DNA of 64,000 bases from JAJNBA01 sp963842295 (GTDB lineage: Bacteria > Actinomycetota > UBA4738 > HRBIN12): contig CAWJFY010000009.1 in assembly GCA_963842295.1 (NCBI GenBank), forward strand, positions 558,001-622,000, in the 5' to 3' direction. Both the position numbers and the translations under genes were made by a program. The notes under the pieces are model-generated. The model ran no database searches, was not told the origin of the DNA, and saw nothing but the letters and a program-made list of their open reading frames with translations. Positions 41,381-50,542 of the stretch are shown piece after piece; within the stretch, counting starts at the first letter, position 1, and each line of letters starts with the position of its first letter.

Positions 41381-41402
41381 CGGAGTCACTCTGAGTGATC
41401 CG
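41381..41402. promoter_or_regulatory. imperfect inverted repeat, candidate operator
   Basis: CGGAGTCACTC, a central T, then GAGTGATCCG. The inner TCACTCTGAGTGA is fully symmetric; the outer arms pair with a one-base bulge. It lies in the divergent gap between the permease and the NicO-type gene. The rest of the gap (41227-41477) shows only a short GC hairpin and no gene. Confidence 0.45.
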
Positions 41403-41477
41403 AATCAGCCCGGCCCGCGAATCCAGGCCGGGACGCGGCGGAACCATCCCGCACGCGGCACGAGTGGAGGCAGGAGC

Positions 41478-42847
41478 GTGAGCGGTCGGCGACGGATCAT
41501 CCTCGTTTCGATCCTCGTCCTCGGCGTGCTTTCGGTCCCGGCGCTCGCCCTCGCGCACCCTCTCGGCAACTTCACGATCAACACGTCCGCGTCGCTCGTC
41601 CTGCGCGCCGACGAGGTGGTGGTCGACTATGTGGTCGACATGGCTGAGATCCCTGCGTTCCAGGAGCGGGGGGCGATCGATGCCGACGGCGATGGCGCTC
41701 TCTCATCCGACGAAAAGGCTGGATACCGAGAGGACACCTGCGAGGGGGTGCGGGCGGGGCTGCGTCTGGACATCGACGGGGCCCCCGCTCGGCTCGTGAC
41801 GCGTTCGTCGGAGTTCTCCCTGCCCGAGGGACAGGCGGGACTGCCGACGCTCCGACTCACCTGCGTCTTCCGCTCGAAGTCGCGGCGAGCGATGCCCACC
41901 ACCTCGTGTTCGAAGACTCGAACTACCCTGACCGGCTCGGCTGGCACGAGGTCACTGCCGCGGGGGACGGCACGACGATCGTCCGTTCCGACGTCCGGGC
42001 CGAGAGTCTCAGCCACCGGCTCCGGTCGTATCCGAAGGATGTCCGTCCCTCCGATGTCCGCTCTGCGAGCCTCACGTTCCGGCCGGGCGGCCCCACGCTC
42101 CCGGCGCAACCAGCGAGCGCGACAGCGGAACCGACGAGCGGTGGGTTGCTCGCCGGGTTCGCCTCTCGTCCCGATCTCTCGGCCGGTCTGGTCGCGCTGA
42201 TGATCGTGGCCGCGATCGGTGTCGGGGCCGTTCACGCGCTGGGTCCGGGCCACGGGAAGTCGCTGATCGGGGCGTACCTGGTGGGGAGCGCCGGCACGCT
42301 TCGACATGCGATGGCGGTCGGGGCTGCCGTCTCGGTGATGCACACGGCGTCGGTGCTCGGACTCGGTGTGCTGGTGCTCTCGGCGGAGCGGGTCTTCGCG
42401 CCGGACCGCGTCTATCCGTGGCTCGGGCTCGCCTCCGGCCTGGTCGCCCTGGGCCTCGGCGCCGCCCTCCTCGTCTCGAGGCTCCACGCGCTTTCCGAGC
42501 GGCGTCAGCACGGGCACGAACATCCACATCCGGCACGACCCCTTTCCCGACGCGGGTTGATCGCCATCGCGTTCGCCGGTGGGATCCTGCCGTCGCCGAG
42601 CGCGCTCGTCGTGCTCCTCGGCTCGGTGTCGATCGGCCGAACGGCCCTCGGACTGGTGTTGATCGCCGGATTCAGCGTCGGCCTCGCGGCGTCACTCGTG
42701 GCAGTGGGAGCACTCGCGATCCGCGCTCGTCACGTGGCGAACGGGCGGCTCCCCGCAGGTCTGGTGCGACTCGCGCCCGTCATCTCCGCCGGTTGCATCG
42801 CCCTCGTCGGGGTGGTGCTCACCGCGAAGGGCCTCCTCCAGGTCTGA
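41478..42847 (+). pseudogene. NicO-family nickel/cobalt transporter with secreted N-terminal domain, frameshifted near 41867
   Basis: GTG 41478 follows a GGAGG...AGGAG site. A signal peptide (IILVSILVLGVLSVPALALA) leads to an extracytoplasmic domain (HPLGNFTINTSASLVLRADEV). Near 41860-41875 the frame changes by one missing base (or two extra), after which LPLEVAASDAHHLVFEDSNY continues to the stop at 42847. The second half has six helices, the NicO motif HALGPGHGKSLIGAYLVG, a His-rich loop (QHGHEHPHP) and GGILPSPSALVVLLGS. The family moves Ni2+/Co2+ out of or into the cell; the His loop fits metal binding. Whether the break is biological is unknown. Confidence 0.75.
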
Positions 42848-42857
42848 ACGCGCCGGA

Positions 42858-44192
42858 TCAGACGCCCGCGAGCGTCATCTCGCCGATGAGCACCGACGGC
42901 GTCCCTACCGAGGAGAAGAAGCGCAGATCGTCGCCCACCCCCGTGATCGCCTTCAGCATCTCCGGTAGGGTCGACGCGATCGTCATCTCCCGGAGCGGCT
43001 CCCCGAGTGCCCCGCCGGCTATCCGGAGCCCCGTCGCCCCGACGCTGAACTCCCCGCTGATCGGGTTGGCCCCGGAGTGCACGCCGCTCACGTCCTGGAT
43101 CAGCACGCCCCCATCGGCTCGCATGAGCAGCTCGTCGCGAGGAGTCTCACCGGCGTCCAGGTAGAAGTTCGAGGTCCCGACGCTGGGTGGGGATCGATAT
43201 CCGCGCTTGCCGTTCCCGGTCGATGCGGTCCCGCCCTTGTGCGCCGTGTATGCGTTGTGCAGGAACCCGTTGAGCACTCCCTTCGTGAAGAGCTCCGTCC
43301 GGCCGCTCGGCACCCCTTCGTCGTCGAACGGCGCCGCCCCCGGCCCCTCGACGTTCGTTCCATCGTCGACGAGGGTGAAGAGCTCCGACCCCACGGGCTC
43401 TCCGGCGAGGTTCGCGAACAACGACCTTCCCTTCTGCACGGCGTCGGCGGAGAGCGCTCCCGCCAGGACGCCCAGGAACGACATCGCAGCGAACTGATCG
43501 AGCACGACGGGGACGCGGGCGGTGGCCGGCTTGGCGGCGCCGAGCATCCGAGCCCCCCGTTCCACCGCCTCGTCGGCGACCGCCTCCCAGTCGAGCTCGT
43601 CGAGCCCGCGCGCGATCCGGTACGAGAACCCGGTCTGGGTCTCGTCCCCTTCGACCGCGAGGGTCACGGCCAGGCACCACGCGTCGGTCCGCCGGTACTC
43701 GGCCTCGACGCCGGTCGTCGACGCGATCGCGACCCTGGAAACCGCGTCCCCGACCTGCGCCTCGTCGATCTTGGTGACCCGCGGATCGCGGGAGATCGCG
43801 CGGGCCTCGAGGTCGAGGGCCAGACGCGTCTTCTCTCCTGTCGGAACGGCGGCCGAGGCATCCCGGAACAACTCCGGGATCGGCGTCCACCGCGCCGGCT
43901 CCGGGAGCACGTTGTGCTCGTCCGCCGCGGCGAGCGCAGAGTTCTCCCGCGCTCGCCGGACGATGTCGAGGACCTCGTCGGCGTCCGGGTCAGCGGCCCA
44001 CGCGTAGCCCAGTCTGGCCTCGCGGATGACCCGGACGCCGACGCCTCGGGACTCAGAGAACTCGAGACCCTCGACCTCACCTCGGAGCGCGCTCGCTTCC
44101 GTCCGGCGGGACTCCTCGGCGTAGGCCTCGACGGCCTCGCCCGGCTCCGAAGCCTCGACGGCGACTCGGCAGAGATCGCCGAGATCAGGCAC
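42858..44192 (-). CDS. pmbA: PmbA/TldE, regulatory subunit of the TldD/E metalloprotease
   Basis: 444 residues with the PmbA pattern: GVGVRVIREARLGYAWAAD, TGVEAEYRRT, the strand VPVVLDQFAAMSFLGVL, TASTGNGKRGYRSPPSVGTSN and VSGVHSGANPISGEFSVGA. It lacks the HExxxH zinc motif, as expected for TldE, which pairs with TldD. The heterodimer degrades unfolded peptides and matures some ribosomally made peptides. It overlaps tldD by 8 nt in one operon. Confidence 0.93.
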   Translation of the reverse strand: MPDLGDLCRVAVEASEPGEAVEAYAEESRRTEASALRGEVEGLEFSESRGVGVRVIREARLGYAWAADPDADEVLDIVRRARENSALAAADEHNVLPEPARWTPIPELFRDASAAVPTGEKTRLALDLEARAISRDPRVTKIDEAQVGDAVSRVAIASTTGVEAEYRRTDAWCLAVTLAVEGDETQTGFSYRIARGLDELDWEAVADEAVERGARMLGAAKPATARVPVVLDQFAAMSFLGVLAGALSADAVQKGRSLFANLAGEPVGSELFTLVDDGTNVEGPGAAPFDDEGVPSGRTELFTKGVLNGFLHNAYTAHKGGTASTGNGKRGYRSPPSVGTSNFYLDAGETPRDELLMRADGGVLIQDVSGVHSGANPISGEFSVGATGLRIAGGALGEPLREMTIASTLPEMLKAITGVGDDLRFFSSVGTPSVLIGEMTLAGV

Positions 44193-45570
44193 CGGTCCCT
44201 CCGACCGTGATCCGTGAGATCCGAACGGTGGGCGAGCCGCTCCCCACCGGAGCCTGCTGCCCGTCCTTCCCGCAGACGCCCTCCCAGGTGTCGAAGTCGT
44301 CGGCGACCGCGTCGACCGCGGACATGACCTGGATCGCGCGCCCGATCAGGTTGGCGCCGCGCACGGGGGTCGTGACCTTCCCGCCTTCGATCAAGAACGC
44401 TTCCGAGCATCCGAACACGAAGTCGCCGCTCGCGGGATTGACCTGACCGCCCCCGAGCGACGTGACGTACACACCCGCGTCCGTGTCTTCGATGATCCCG
44501 TCGGCTCGGTCCGAGCCGTCGAGGATGTTCGTGTTGGTCATCCTCGGGATCGGCGGGGAGGCGTACGATTCGCGTCGCCCGTTGCCCGTGGACGCGACGT
44601 CGTCCTTGTCGGCTCGGAGTCTGTCGTACAGATACCCCTGGAGTACGCCGGCTTCGAACAACACCGTCCGCTGGCTGGGCTCCCCTTCGTCGTCGAAGTC
44701 GAACGACCCCCAGCCGTTCGGGATCGTCGCATCGTCAACTCCATTGACGACCTCACTTGCGCATCTCGTGCCGATGAGCCCGCGGTAGACGCTCGCCTCC
44801 TTGTCGACGGCGTCGGACTCGAGCGGGTGCCCCACCGCCTCGTGGAAGAGGACACCTCCCATGCCCGGGGCGAGTACCACCGCCATCTCGCCTGCCGGCG
44901 CGGGGATCGAATCCAGCATGGTGACGGCGCGCTGGGCCGCCTTCTCGCCGATCGCCGTGGCGCTGTAGCGATCGAAGAGCTCGACCCCTGCGCAGGCAGC
45001 CGGGCCGAAGAACCCGGTCTGGATCGTCCCGTCGCGAGCCGCCACGACCTGGGTGACGAGCCGGATGCGCGGCCGCTCCTCCTCGACCCAACGGCCGTCG
45101 GACGTCGCGATGAGGCGCCTCTGAAGCGAATCCCCGTACATCCCCACGACCTGGACGACCTCCGGGCTCAGGCCGCGCGCGGCTGCGTCCAGCTCGCGCA
45201 ACCAGGCCACCTTGTCGGCGGGGGGGAACGCGCCGGCCGGCTGGTCCGTCCGGTTCACGCCGCGTCCCTCCCTGACGGTGAGATCGACGACCGTGCCCGG
45301 TTCGCGTTGCTTCAGAGCGGCGCTCGCCGCCTCCGCCGCCTGGAGGAGCGAGTCGCGGTCGAGTCGATTGGAATAGGCGTAGCCGTAGGAAGTGCCCAAG
45401 GCGACGCGGACCCCCGCGCCGCGATCGAGCCCGCTGGTCAGCTCCTCGACCTTTCCGTCGTCCAACCGGATCGACGTGGAGGTTCGCTCTTCGACGAAGA
45501 GCTCGGAGAAGGATCCACCGCGGCGTCGGGCGGCGCGCAGCACCTCCTCGACAAGCTCGCGGGGCAGCAT
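44185..45570 (-). CDS. tldD: TldD, zinc metalloprotease subunit
   Basis: 461 residues. The zinc motif HEAVGH lies at residues 243-248 (H243, E244, H248). Further ligand and substrate loops are SYASPPIPRMTNTNI and SLGGGQVNPASGDFVFGC. N-terminal GAGVRVALGTSYGYAYSN is typical. With PmbA it forms the TldD/E protease that threads unfolded peptides through a narrow hole. A TAGCAT hexamer lies 8 nt before ATG 45570, so the mRNA is probably leaderless. No candidate peptide substrate gene is seen nearby. Confidence 0.94.
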   Translation of the reverse strand: MLPRELVEEVLRAARRRGGSFSELFVEERTSTSIRLDDGKVEELTSGLDRGAGVRVALGTSYGYAYSNRLDRDSLLQAAEAASAALKQREPGTVVDLTVREGRGVNRTDQPAGAFPPADKVAWLRELDAAARGLSPEVVQVVGMYGDSLQRRLIATSDGRWVEEERPRIRLVTQVVAARDGTIQTGFFGPAACAGVELFDRYSATAIGEKAAQRAVTMLDSIPAPAGEMAVVLAPGMGGVLFHEAVGHPLESDAVDKEASVYRGLIGTRCASEVVNGVDDATIPNGWGSFDFDDEGEPSQRTVLFEAGVLQGYLYDRLRADKDDVASTGNGRRESYASPPIPRMTNTNILDGSDRADGIIEDTDAGVYVTSLGGGQVNPASGDFVFGCSEAFLIEGGKVTTPVRGANLIGRAIQVMSAVDAVADDFDTWEGVCGKDGQQAPVGSGSPTVRISRITVGGTGA

Positions 45571-45578
45571 GACCCGCG

Positions 45579-45584
45579 ATGCTA
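45579..45584 (-). promoter_or_regulatory. -10 hexamer, leaderless tldD-pmbA promoter
   Basis: TAGCAT on the minus strand with 8 nt to the ATG at 45570. Confidence 0.5.
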
Positions 45585-45661
45585 GCAGTGAGCATCCGAG
45601 CGACTCGGACGAGCGACACCGTTCCACGATCGTGCGTCCGAAGGTCTCGGCAACCGTGGGG

Positions 45662-45667
45662 TAGGCT
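45662..45667 (+). promoter_or_regulatory. -10 hexamer, leaderless lipoprotein promoter
   Basis: TAGGCT with 7 nt to the ATG at 45675. Confidence 0.55.
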
Positions 45668-45674
45668 CGGCGGG

Positions 45675-46235
45675 ATGCGCGGGACGTGGCGGAGGACCCG
45701 GCTGCTCGGAGCCCTCCTGGCGATGCTCGCGGCCGCATGCACCACGACCGGCGTCGGTCGCGGGCCGAGCGTCTCGCCGCCTCCGCAGGACGACTCGCCC
45801 TCCCCAAGCGCCTCGCCCAGCGCGACAGGCTCGCCGGGCCCGGAGAGCGGGTTGGACGCCGGCCTTGCGACCCTCAGCATCTCGGGCGATCTCACCCTCG
45901 ACGTTCGCTTCACGAGGGTCGCATCGCCGACCGTCTGGGCGCCGCCACCTGCCCCGATGGACATCACGTGGCAGGGCACGTCGGGACAGCTGCTTCGCCT
46001 TTCCGGCACGTCGTTCTTGAGTCGCGCTGAGACGAGCGCCGATCGCGCGCTGTCGTTCACGGTCGTCGGGCCCAACGGGCGGGTGGAGTTCTCCTCGACC
46101 GCAGGGGAATGCAGCATCACCATCACACCGGCGCTGCCGGACAACATGGGCGGCATCTTCACCTGCTCACTGCTCATCGATGTCGAAGGCGTGACGACCG
46201 TCGACGCTCGGGGCGTCTTCTCCGCCACCGGCTAA
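45675..46235 (+). CDS. lipoprotein of unknown function
   Basis: 186 residues. A basic N-terminus and hydrophobic core end in the lipobox LAAAC (C22), so it should be a membrane-anchored lipoprotein. Residues 30-58 are a Pro/Ser-rich linker. The rest is beta-rich (SISGDLTLDVRF; MDITWQGTSGQLLRLSG) with a probable disulfide (GECSITI and FTCSLLI), compatible with an Ig-like outer domain. No family is recognised. It precedes by 4 nt a large polytopic membrane protein and may share its operon. Confidence 0.65.
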   Translation: MRGTWRRTRLLGALLAMLAAACTTTGVGRGPSVSPPPQDDSPSPSASPSATGSPGPESGLDAGLATLSISGDLTLDVRFTRVASPTVWAPPPAPMDITWQGTSGQLLRLSGTSFLSRAETSADRALSFTVVGPNGRVEFSSTAGECSITITPALPDNMGGIFTCSLLIDVEGVTTVDARGVFSATG

Positions 46236-46239
46236 GCGC

Positions 46240-48060
46240 GTGCGCATGGAGGGCGGCCGCCGGGATCTCGCCTGGCTCGGGGGTCTCAGCGTCCTGCTCC
46301 TCGTCGTCATGCTGTGGCCATACATCGCGGACGGGTACCGGTTCGGGGTCGGGCCGGATGTGCCCGTGTATCTCTGGTGGGCGCGAGTGGGGGCGAGCGA
46401 GGGACTGTCGATGGTGGGCAGCCGGCCCGGCGCACCTGCGCTCGCGGCGGCGCTCGCCGGGACGCTCCAGCTGAACGCTTCCGCCATCACGGCGGGTCTT
46501 TCGTCAGCTCTCGGCGTCACGGTCGGGGCGGCGGCCGCGGCGCTGGTGCGCGCCGCCGGCGGCATCCCCGGGAAGGCGTGGCTGCTCGCGGGGCTCCTCG
46601 CGGGCGTCTTCTCCGTTCACCTGGTCGCCGGGTACCTCGCGAACCTGGTGCTCGCGACGACGTTCCTGGCGGCGGCCGCGTGCCTCGCAGGATCCCGGCG
46701 AAGGTGGTGGGCCGCGGCGCTCCTGCTCGCAGGAGGGGGCCTGGCCCATCCACCTTTCTTGGTGCACGCGATCGTCGTGCTCCTGGGAGCGGCCGCGCTC
46801 GCATGGCGAGCGGGCGCCCGCGACGAGGCCCGCGACATCGCCCTGTCCGTCACGGCGGGCGGCCTCGTCGCGGGCGCGGGGGTGCTCGCGACGATCGCGG
46901 GTCCAGGTCCCATCGACGCCGAGACCTCGAAGGACGGGTACCTCCGGCGGGCGGGGCTCGACGCGCAGCTGATCGACGCGTATCGGGAGCGCTTCCGACT
47001 CCGAGCCGCGCGCTACGTGCAATGGATCTCGGTCCCTCTCGCGGTCGCGGGCTCCACGACCGCCGACGGGTTCCTCCAGAGGTTCCTCGTCTCGTGGCTC
47101 GCGGTCATGACGATCGGCATCCCGGTGGGCTACGCGACCGGATGGCTCCCTCCGGATCGGCTCGTCACCTTCGGATTCGCCGTCCCGATCGGCGCCGCGC
47201 TCGGTCTCGTGTGGGTGCATCGCCGGCTCAGCGCGAGGACGTGGCTGGCCCACGCGGCTGTTGTCCTCCTCGGTGGATGGATGATCGTCGGAGCGCTCCT
47301 CGCGTGGGGAAGGCAGAGGCCCTTCATCTCCCCGGACGAAGCCGGGCTCGTGGAGACGGTGTCGATCGTCACGGGCGTCTCCACGCCGAAGGGGACCCCG
47401 ATCGTGTTCCTGATCGACGACGAGGACAACACCGCGAGCTTCCTCGCTTCGCGCGCGGCCAACATCGGGCGCGCGGCTGCGTTCCCGAGCCGCGCGCGCG
47501 ACGTCTACGTGTTCGTGGGAACGGCCACGGACTTCTTCGACGGACATCCCACCGAGCGAGGGGACGCCGAATACGACGCCCTTTCCGAGCTGACGTTCGC
47601 GGACATCCCGCGCTCTCCGGTGCCCGCTGTCTTCGTGATCGCGCCGTTCTATCGAGGGTCGGACGCGGCGACCCATCCGCGACTCTTCGAGCTCGAACCG
47701 GGGCTGCTGGCATCCGAGCCAGGCTTCCCGACACCCGAGTTCGCGGGAGGAAGGGAGTCCCTCGCTTGGGGCCCGTCGTCTCCCAGCGGGATCGCGGCGG
47801 CCGCCGCCGGGATCCTGGCGCTGCTCACGGTGCTGGGTCTCGGCTACGCACGCGCGTCCTTCGACGAGCTCGTCGTCGTGATCGCGACGGCGCCGGCATT
47901 CGGCACCGCCGCGCTCACGGTCGCAGCGGTCGTGCTCGACCGGCTCGGCCTACGGCTGGCGGGACTCGGCGTCGCGCTCGCCGCCTCGGCCCTGGCGGGA
48001 CTCGGCGGCCTCGCCCTCCTCGTCGTGAAGCGCAAGCGGGATCGTCAGGCGCCTGCGTAG
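46240..48060 (+). CDS. polytopic membrane protein, glycosyltransferase-C-like, unknown function
   Basis: 606 residues starting at GTG 46240 or ATG 46246. It has about twelve hydrophobic helices rich in Ala/Val/Leu. The first loop carries GPDVPVYLWWARVGASEG, acidic and aromatic as in GT-C glycosyltransferases. A large soluble-looking loop (about residues 365-505) contains FLIDDEDNTASF and VFVGTATDFFDGHP. The last helices end in a basic tail. It may be an envelope glycosyltransferase or flippase-like protein; no catalytic motif is certain. Its 3' end overlaps the convergent membrane gene by 111 bp. Confidence 0.6.
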   Translation: MRMEGGRRDLAWLGGLSVLLLVVMLWPYIADGYRFGVGPDVPVYLWWARVGASEGLSMVGSRPGAPALAAALAGTLQLNASAITAGLSSALGVTVGAAAAALVRAAGGIPGKAWLLAGLLAGVFSVHLVAGYLANLVLATTFLAAAACLAGSRRRWWAAALLLAGGGLAHPPFLVHAIVVLLGAAALAWRAGARDEARDIALSVTAGGLVAGAGVLATIAGPGPIDAETSKDGYLRRAGLDAQLIDAYRERFRLRAARYVQWISVPLAVAGSTTADGFLQRFLVSWLAVMTIGIPVGYATGWLPPDRLVTFGFAVPIGAALGLVWVHRRLSARTWLAHAAVVLLGGWMIVGALLAWGRQRPFISPDEAGLVETVSIVTGVSTPKGTPIVFLIDDEDNTASFLASRAANIGRAAAFPSRARDVYVFVGTATDFFDGHPTERGDAEYDALSELTFADIPRSPVPAVFVIAPFYRGSDAATHPRLFELEPGLLASEPGFPTPEFAGGRESLAWGPSSPSGIAAAAAGILALLTVLGLGYARASFDELVVVIATAPAFGTAALTVAAVVLDRLGLRLAGLGVALAASALAGLGGLALLVVKRKRDRQAPA

Positions 48061-49521
48061 ATCGAGCGCCAACCACACGAGCAGACCGATCACGATGGGT
48101 GTAAGCGCGTAGTGCCCGACCAGGACGTTCACTTCGTACGCCTCCGGGAAACGGAGCGGCTCGGCCGTCCACTGCGACAGCGCGAGCACGCTCGAGAGGA
48201 CGATCAGAGCGGTGCGCGGCGACCGCGGAAGGATCCAGATCAGCGGCAGCGACCACGCGAGGTACCAAGGAAGCAGCACGGGACCGAGCAACGTCAGCGT
48301 CAGCAGCGCCCAGCCCCAGCCGCCGAGGAGCTCTGGGGTGCGTCGGCCGGACGCCGCCGCCCGGGCTACCGCCCGCACGAGCCAGACGACAGCGACCAGG
48401 AGCGCCGACGCGAACGCGACGCGTGCGACGACACCCAGCGTGTCACCGCTGACGGCGTCGAGGACACGCCGGAAGAACCTGGAGGGTGCGAGCCATCCTT
48501 CGTGCGCAGAGAGCTCGAGCATCCCGAGCGTCGGATCGTGCAGCTGGAAGAAGGGCGCCGCGACGATCGCGACGATCGCGAGAGCCATCCCCGCATTCAC
48601 TGCCCCCACCCGAAGCCGCTCATCAGGGGGTCGCCGCCAGACCACCCAGACGACGAGGAGCAAGAGCGGCAGGAACAACGTCGCCTTGATCAGGGCCCCG
48701 CACGTGAGGATGCCCACCGCCCACAGGGTCCGATCTCGGACCACGCACCACGCGGCGATCGCGATCGCCAGCGCGACGAGGAGATCGTTATGGCCGCTCG
48801 CGGCGGATTGGAAGAGCACGACGGGGTTCAGGCCGAACGCCACGACGGCGAAGACAGCTCGGGAGGGTCGGACACGACGAGCCACGACCCCGATGACGAT
48901 CGTCGTGGCCAAACTCGCCGCGATCGCGAGCAACCGGAACGCGTCGACGAGGGTGTCGAGACGAGTGGAGGTCCGTGTCACGACGCCCGCGAGGTGCGAG
49001 AACAGTGGACCGTAGACGGACGGCGTGTCCACCCACCTTGGCCCGACGAGCTCCCGTGTCAGGAAACTCGGGAAGTCCGCCGGTGTCTCCACGTAGGGGT
49101 TCGCGTGGTGGATCGACACGATCTGCCCGTGCGCGATGTAGGAATAGACGTCGCGCGAGATCAGCAGCGGCAGCAGCACGATCGCGAGATGGAAGGCGAT
49201 CGAGAGCCCGAGCGCGACGCGCATCGTGATCTCCCCTCGCCACGCGGCTCGCAGCAGCAGAAGGAAGCCGGCCATGCCCGCGACCACGCCGAGCACCGAC
49301 GCGATGGGGAGTGCGCCCCCGAGACGATCCAGCCCGATCGCCTCCGCGACCCAAGCGAACGGTCCGCCCGGCTCGGCGCCCGGCGCCAGGATCGGTTGCA
49401 GGGGCGATCCGGGAACCGCGGCGACGACGGCCTCGGCCAGGAACCCGGCCACGGCCGCCGCGACCGGCGAGCCAGGCCACTCGCCCGCGGGATGCCTCCA
49501 TGTCGTCGCCGACGCTAGCAC
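47950..49521 (-). CDS. polyprenol-phosphate-mannose/glucose-type membrane glycosyltransferase (DUF2029/GT87-like)
   Basis: 523 residues from GTG 49521. It has about twelve helices with the GT-C pattern: LLISRDVYSYIAHGQIVSIH with the acidic/aromatic first loop, NPYVETPADFPSF, SVYGPLFSHLAGVV and NPVVLFQSAASGHNDLLVAL. These match actinobacterial alpha-mannosyltransferase/DUF2029 enzymes that extend envelope glycolipids on the outer face. The C-terminal tail is charged (ESRQGRGGERDAES). The last 111 bp overlap the convergent gene. The start shares a 23-bp region with the divergent small membrane gene's promoter. Confidence 0.75.
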   Translation of the reverse strand: MLASATTWRHPAGEWPGSPVAAAVAGFLAEAVVAAVPGSPLQPILAPGAEPGGPFAWVAEAIGLDRLGGALPIASVLGVVAGMAGFLLLLRAAWRGEITMRVALGLSIAFHLAIVLLPLLISRDVYSYIAHGQIVSIHHANPYVETPADFPSFLTRELVGPRWVDTPSVYGPLFSHLAGVVTRTSTRLDTLVDAFRLLAIAASLATTIVIGVVARRVRPSRAVFAVVAFGLNPVVLFQSAASGHNDLLVALAIAIAAWCVVRDRTLWAVGILTCGALIKATLFLPLLLLVVWVVWRRPPDERLRVGAVNAGMALAIVAIVAAPFFQLHDPTLGMLELSAHEGWLAPSRFFRRVLDAVSGDTLGVVARVAFASALLVAVVWLVRAVARAAASGRRTPELLGGWGWALLTLTLLGPVLLPWYLAWSLPLIWILPRSPRTALIVLSSVLALSQWTAEPLRFPEAYEVNVLVGHYALTPIVIGLLVWLALDLRRRLTIPLALHDEEGEAAESRQGRGGERDAESRQP

Positions 49522-49532
49522 CGCCTCACGGC

Positions 49533-49538
49533 TAGGCT
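49533..49538 (+). promoter_or_regulatory. -10 hexamer, leaderless small membrane gene promoter
   Basis: TAGGCT with 6 nt to the ATG at 49545. It lies between two divergent start codons only 23 bp apart. Confidence 0.55.
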
Positions 49539-49544
49539 GTCGTC

Positions 49545-49817
49545 ATGGCGCGATTCCCCGAAGGGACCGGCACCGGATTGCTGGTTGCGATCGGTTCGCT
49601 CACGTTCTTCACGTTGCTTGCCTGGGTGATCGCGTTCCTGCTCTGGATCGCGCTCTCGATCTACGCGTTCGTCGAGATGATCGGGGACGGTCGCCCCAGC
49701 CCGCTCGCGGTGATGCTGATCGTGGTTCTGCTGGTGAGTGGCCTGGTCACGCTCGCGGCGGGAGGGATCGTGCTCGTCGGCAAGAGCCTGACGCCCAAGA
49801 AACGCGACCGGATCTGA
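49545..49817 (+). CDS. small two-helix membrane protein
   Basis: 90 residues with two strong hydrophobic helices (VAIGSLTFFTLLAWVIAFLLWIALS and SPLAVMLIVVLLVSGLVTLA) separated by a short acidic loop (EMIGDGRPS), and a basic tail (GKSLTPKKRDRI). The function is not recognised. The TAGGCT hexamer 6 nt upstream supports the start. It converges on the DUF2269 gene with an 8-bp gap. Confidence 0.65.
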   Translation: MARFPEGTGTGLLVAIGSLTFFTLLAWVIAFLLWIALSIYAFVEMIGDGRPSPLAVMLIVVLLVSGLVTLAAGGIVLVGKSLTPKKRDRI

Positions 49818-49824
49818 CGTCCGC

Positions 49825-50286
49825 CTACGGGGTGGGCTTCAACACCATCAAGTAGAGGATCCCCGCGACGGGCAGCATCGTGATGAGACCGGTCGTTCGC
49901 GTGCGACGGGCCGCGGCTTCGTAGGCTCCAGAAGTCGGTCCGTCCGTCGCCACGAGCTCCGTCTGACGGCGGAGTGACGGCGCGAAGAACACACCGGCGA
50001 TCACGCCGACCAGGGCGTACAGGACGATGGCGGCGATGATCCAGAACGTCGTGAGCTCGACCCCGTCCGAGACGAGGATCATGATCACCCCGGTAAGCGG
50101 GAGGATCCCGTACGCCGGATTCGCGAGTCGTGAGTCCAGCGCCTTGATCGTCTGAAGCGCGAACCCTTGCTCAGCCTGTGAACGACCCCTCATGGCCCCG
50201 AGCCACACGAAGTAGGTGACGTTCGTCCCGACGGCGACGATCGCCGACAGGACGTGCACGAGCTTGAGCGGGAGGTACCAGTCCAT
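49825..50286 (-). CDS. DUF2269 family membrane protein
   Basis: 153 residues with four helices. The first, YLPLKLVHVLSAIVAVGTNVTYFVW, carries the family KxxHxxxA pattern. Others include AYGILPLTGVIMILVS, TFWIIAAIVLYALVGVIAGVFF and GLITMLPVAGILYLMVLKP. DUF2269 proteins are predicted integral membrane proteins of unknown role; the conserved His could bind heme or metal. GGAGAGGATG precedes ATG 50286. The 256-bp gap upstream (50287-50542) shows no convincing gene. Confidence 0.75.
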   Translation of the reverse strand: MDWYLPLKLVHVLSAIVAVGTNVTYFVWLGAMRGRSQAEQGFALQTIKALDSRLANPAYGILPLTGVIMILVSDGVELTTFWIIAAIVLYALVGVIAGVFFAPSLRRQTELVATDGPTSGAYEAAARRTRTTGLITMLPVAGILYLMVLKPTP

Positions 50287-50542
50287 GGTCACATCCTCTC
50301 CGGGCGGAGGGCCCAGGGTGCCACATCCGATGCGGCCGGGCGTTGGCTCGGTGTGCGATGACCACCGAGTCCTCTTCGACACGTCGAGATGCTTCTGATG
50401 TACCGGACTCCCGGGGACGGTGGACCTGAAGGCAGTCGAGACGGAGACGTTCACCCGATGGGTTCGTCCATCTGGTGTTCGCGATCAGCGTCGCTGTCCG
50501 ACGCGAGTCGCCCAAAAGGTCGCGAGCTCGGGATCCCGCCCT

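Noticed and set aside
41227..41477. Riboswitch upstream of the permease
   Set aside because: A short CCTCCGA/TCGGAGG hairpin is present, but no conserved core of a known amino-acid, guanidine or glycine riboswitch could be matched.
50287..50542. Small genes in the gap upstream of the DUF2269 gene
   Set aside because: Frames at 50389 and 50420 (+) and 50171 (-) are shadows of neighbouring genes with no ribosome sites or folds.
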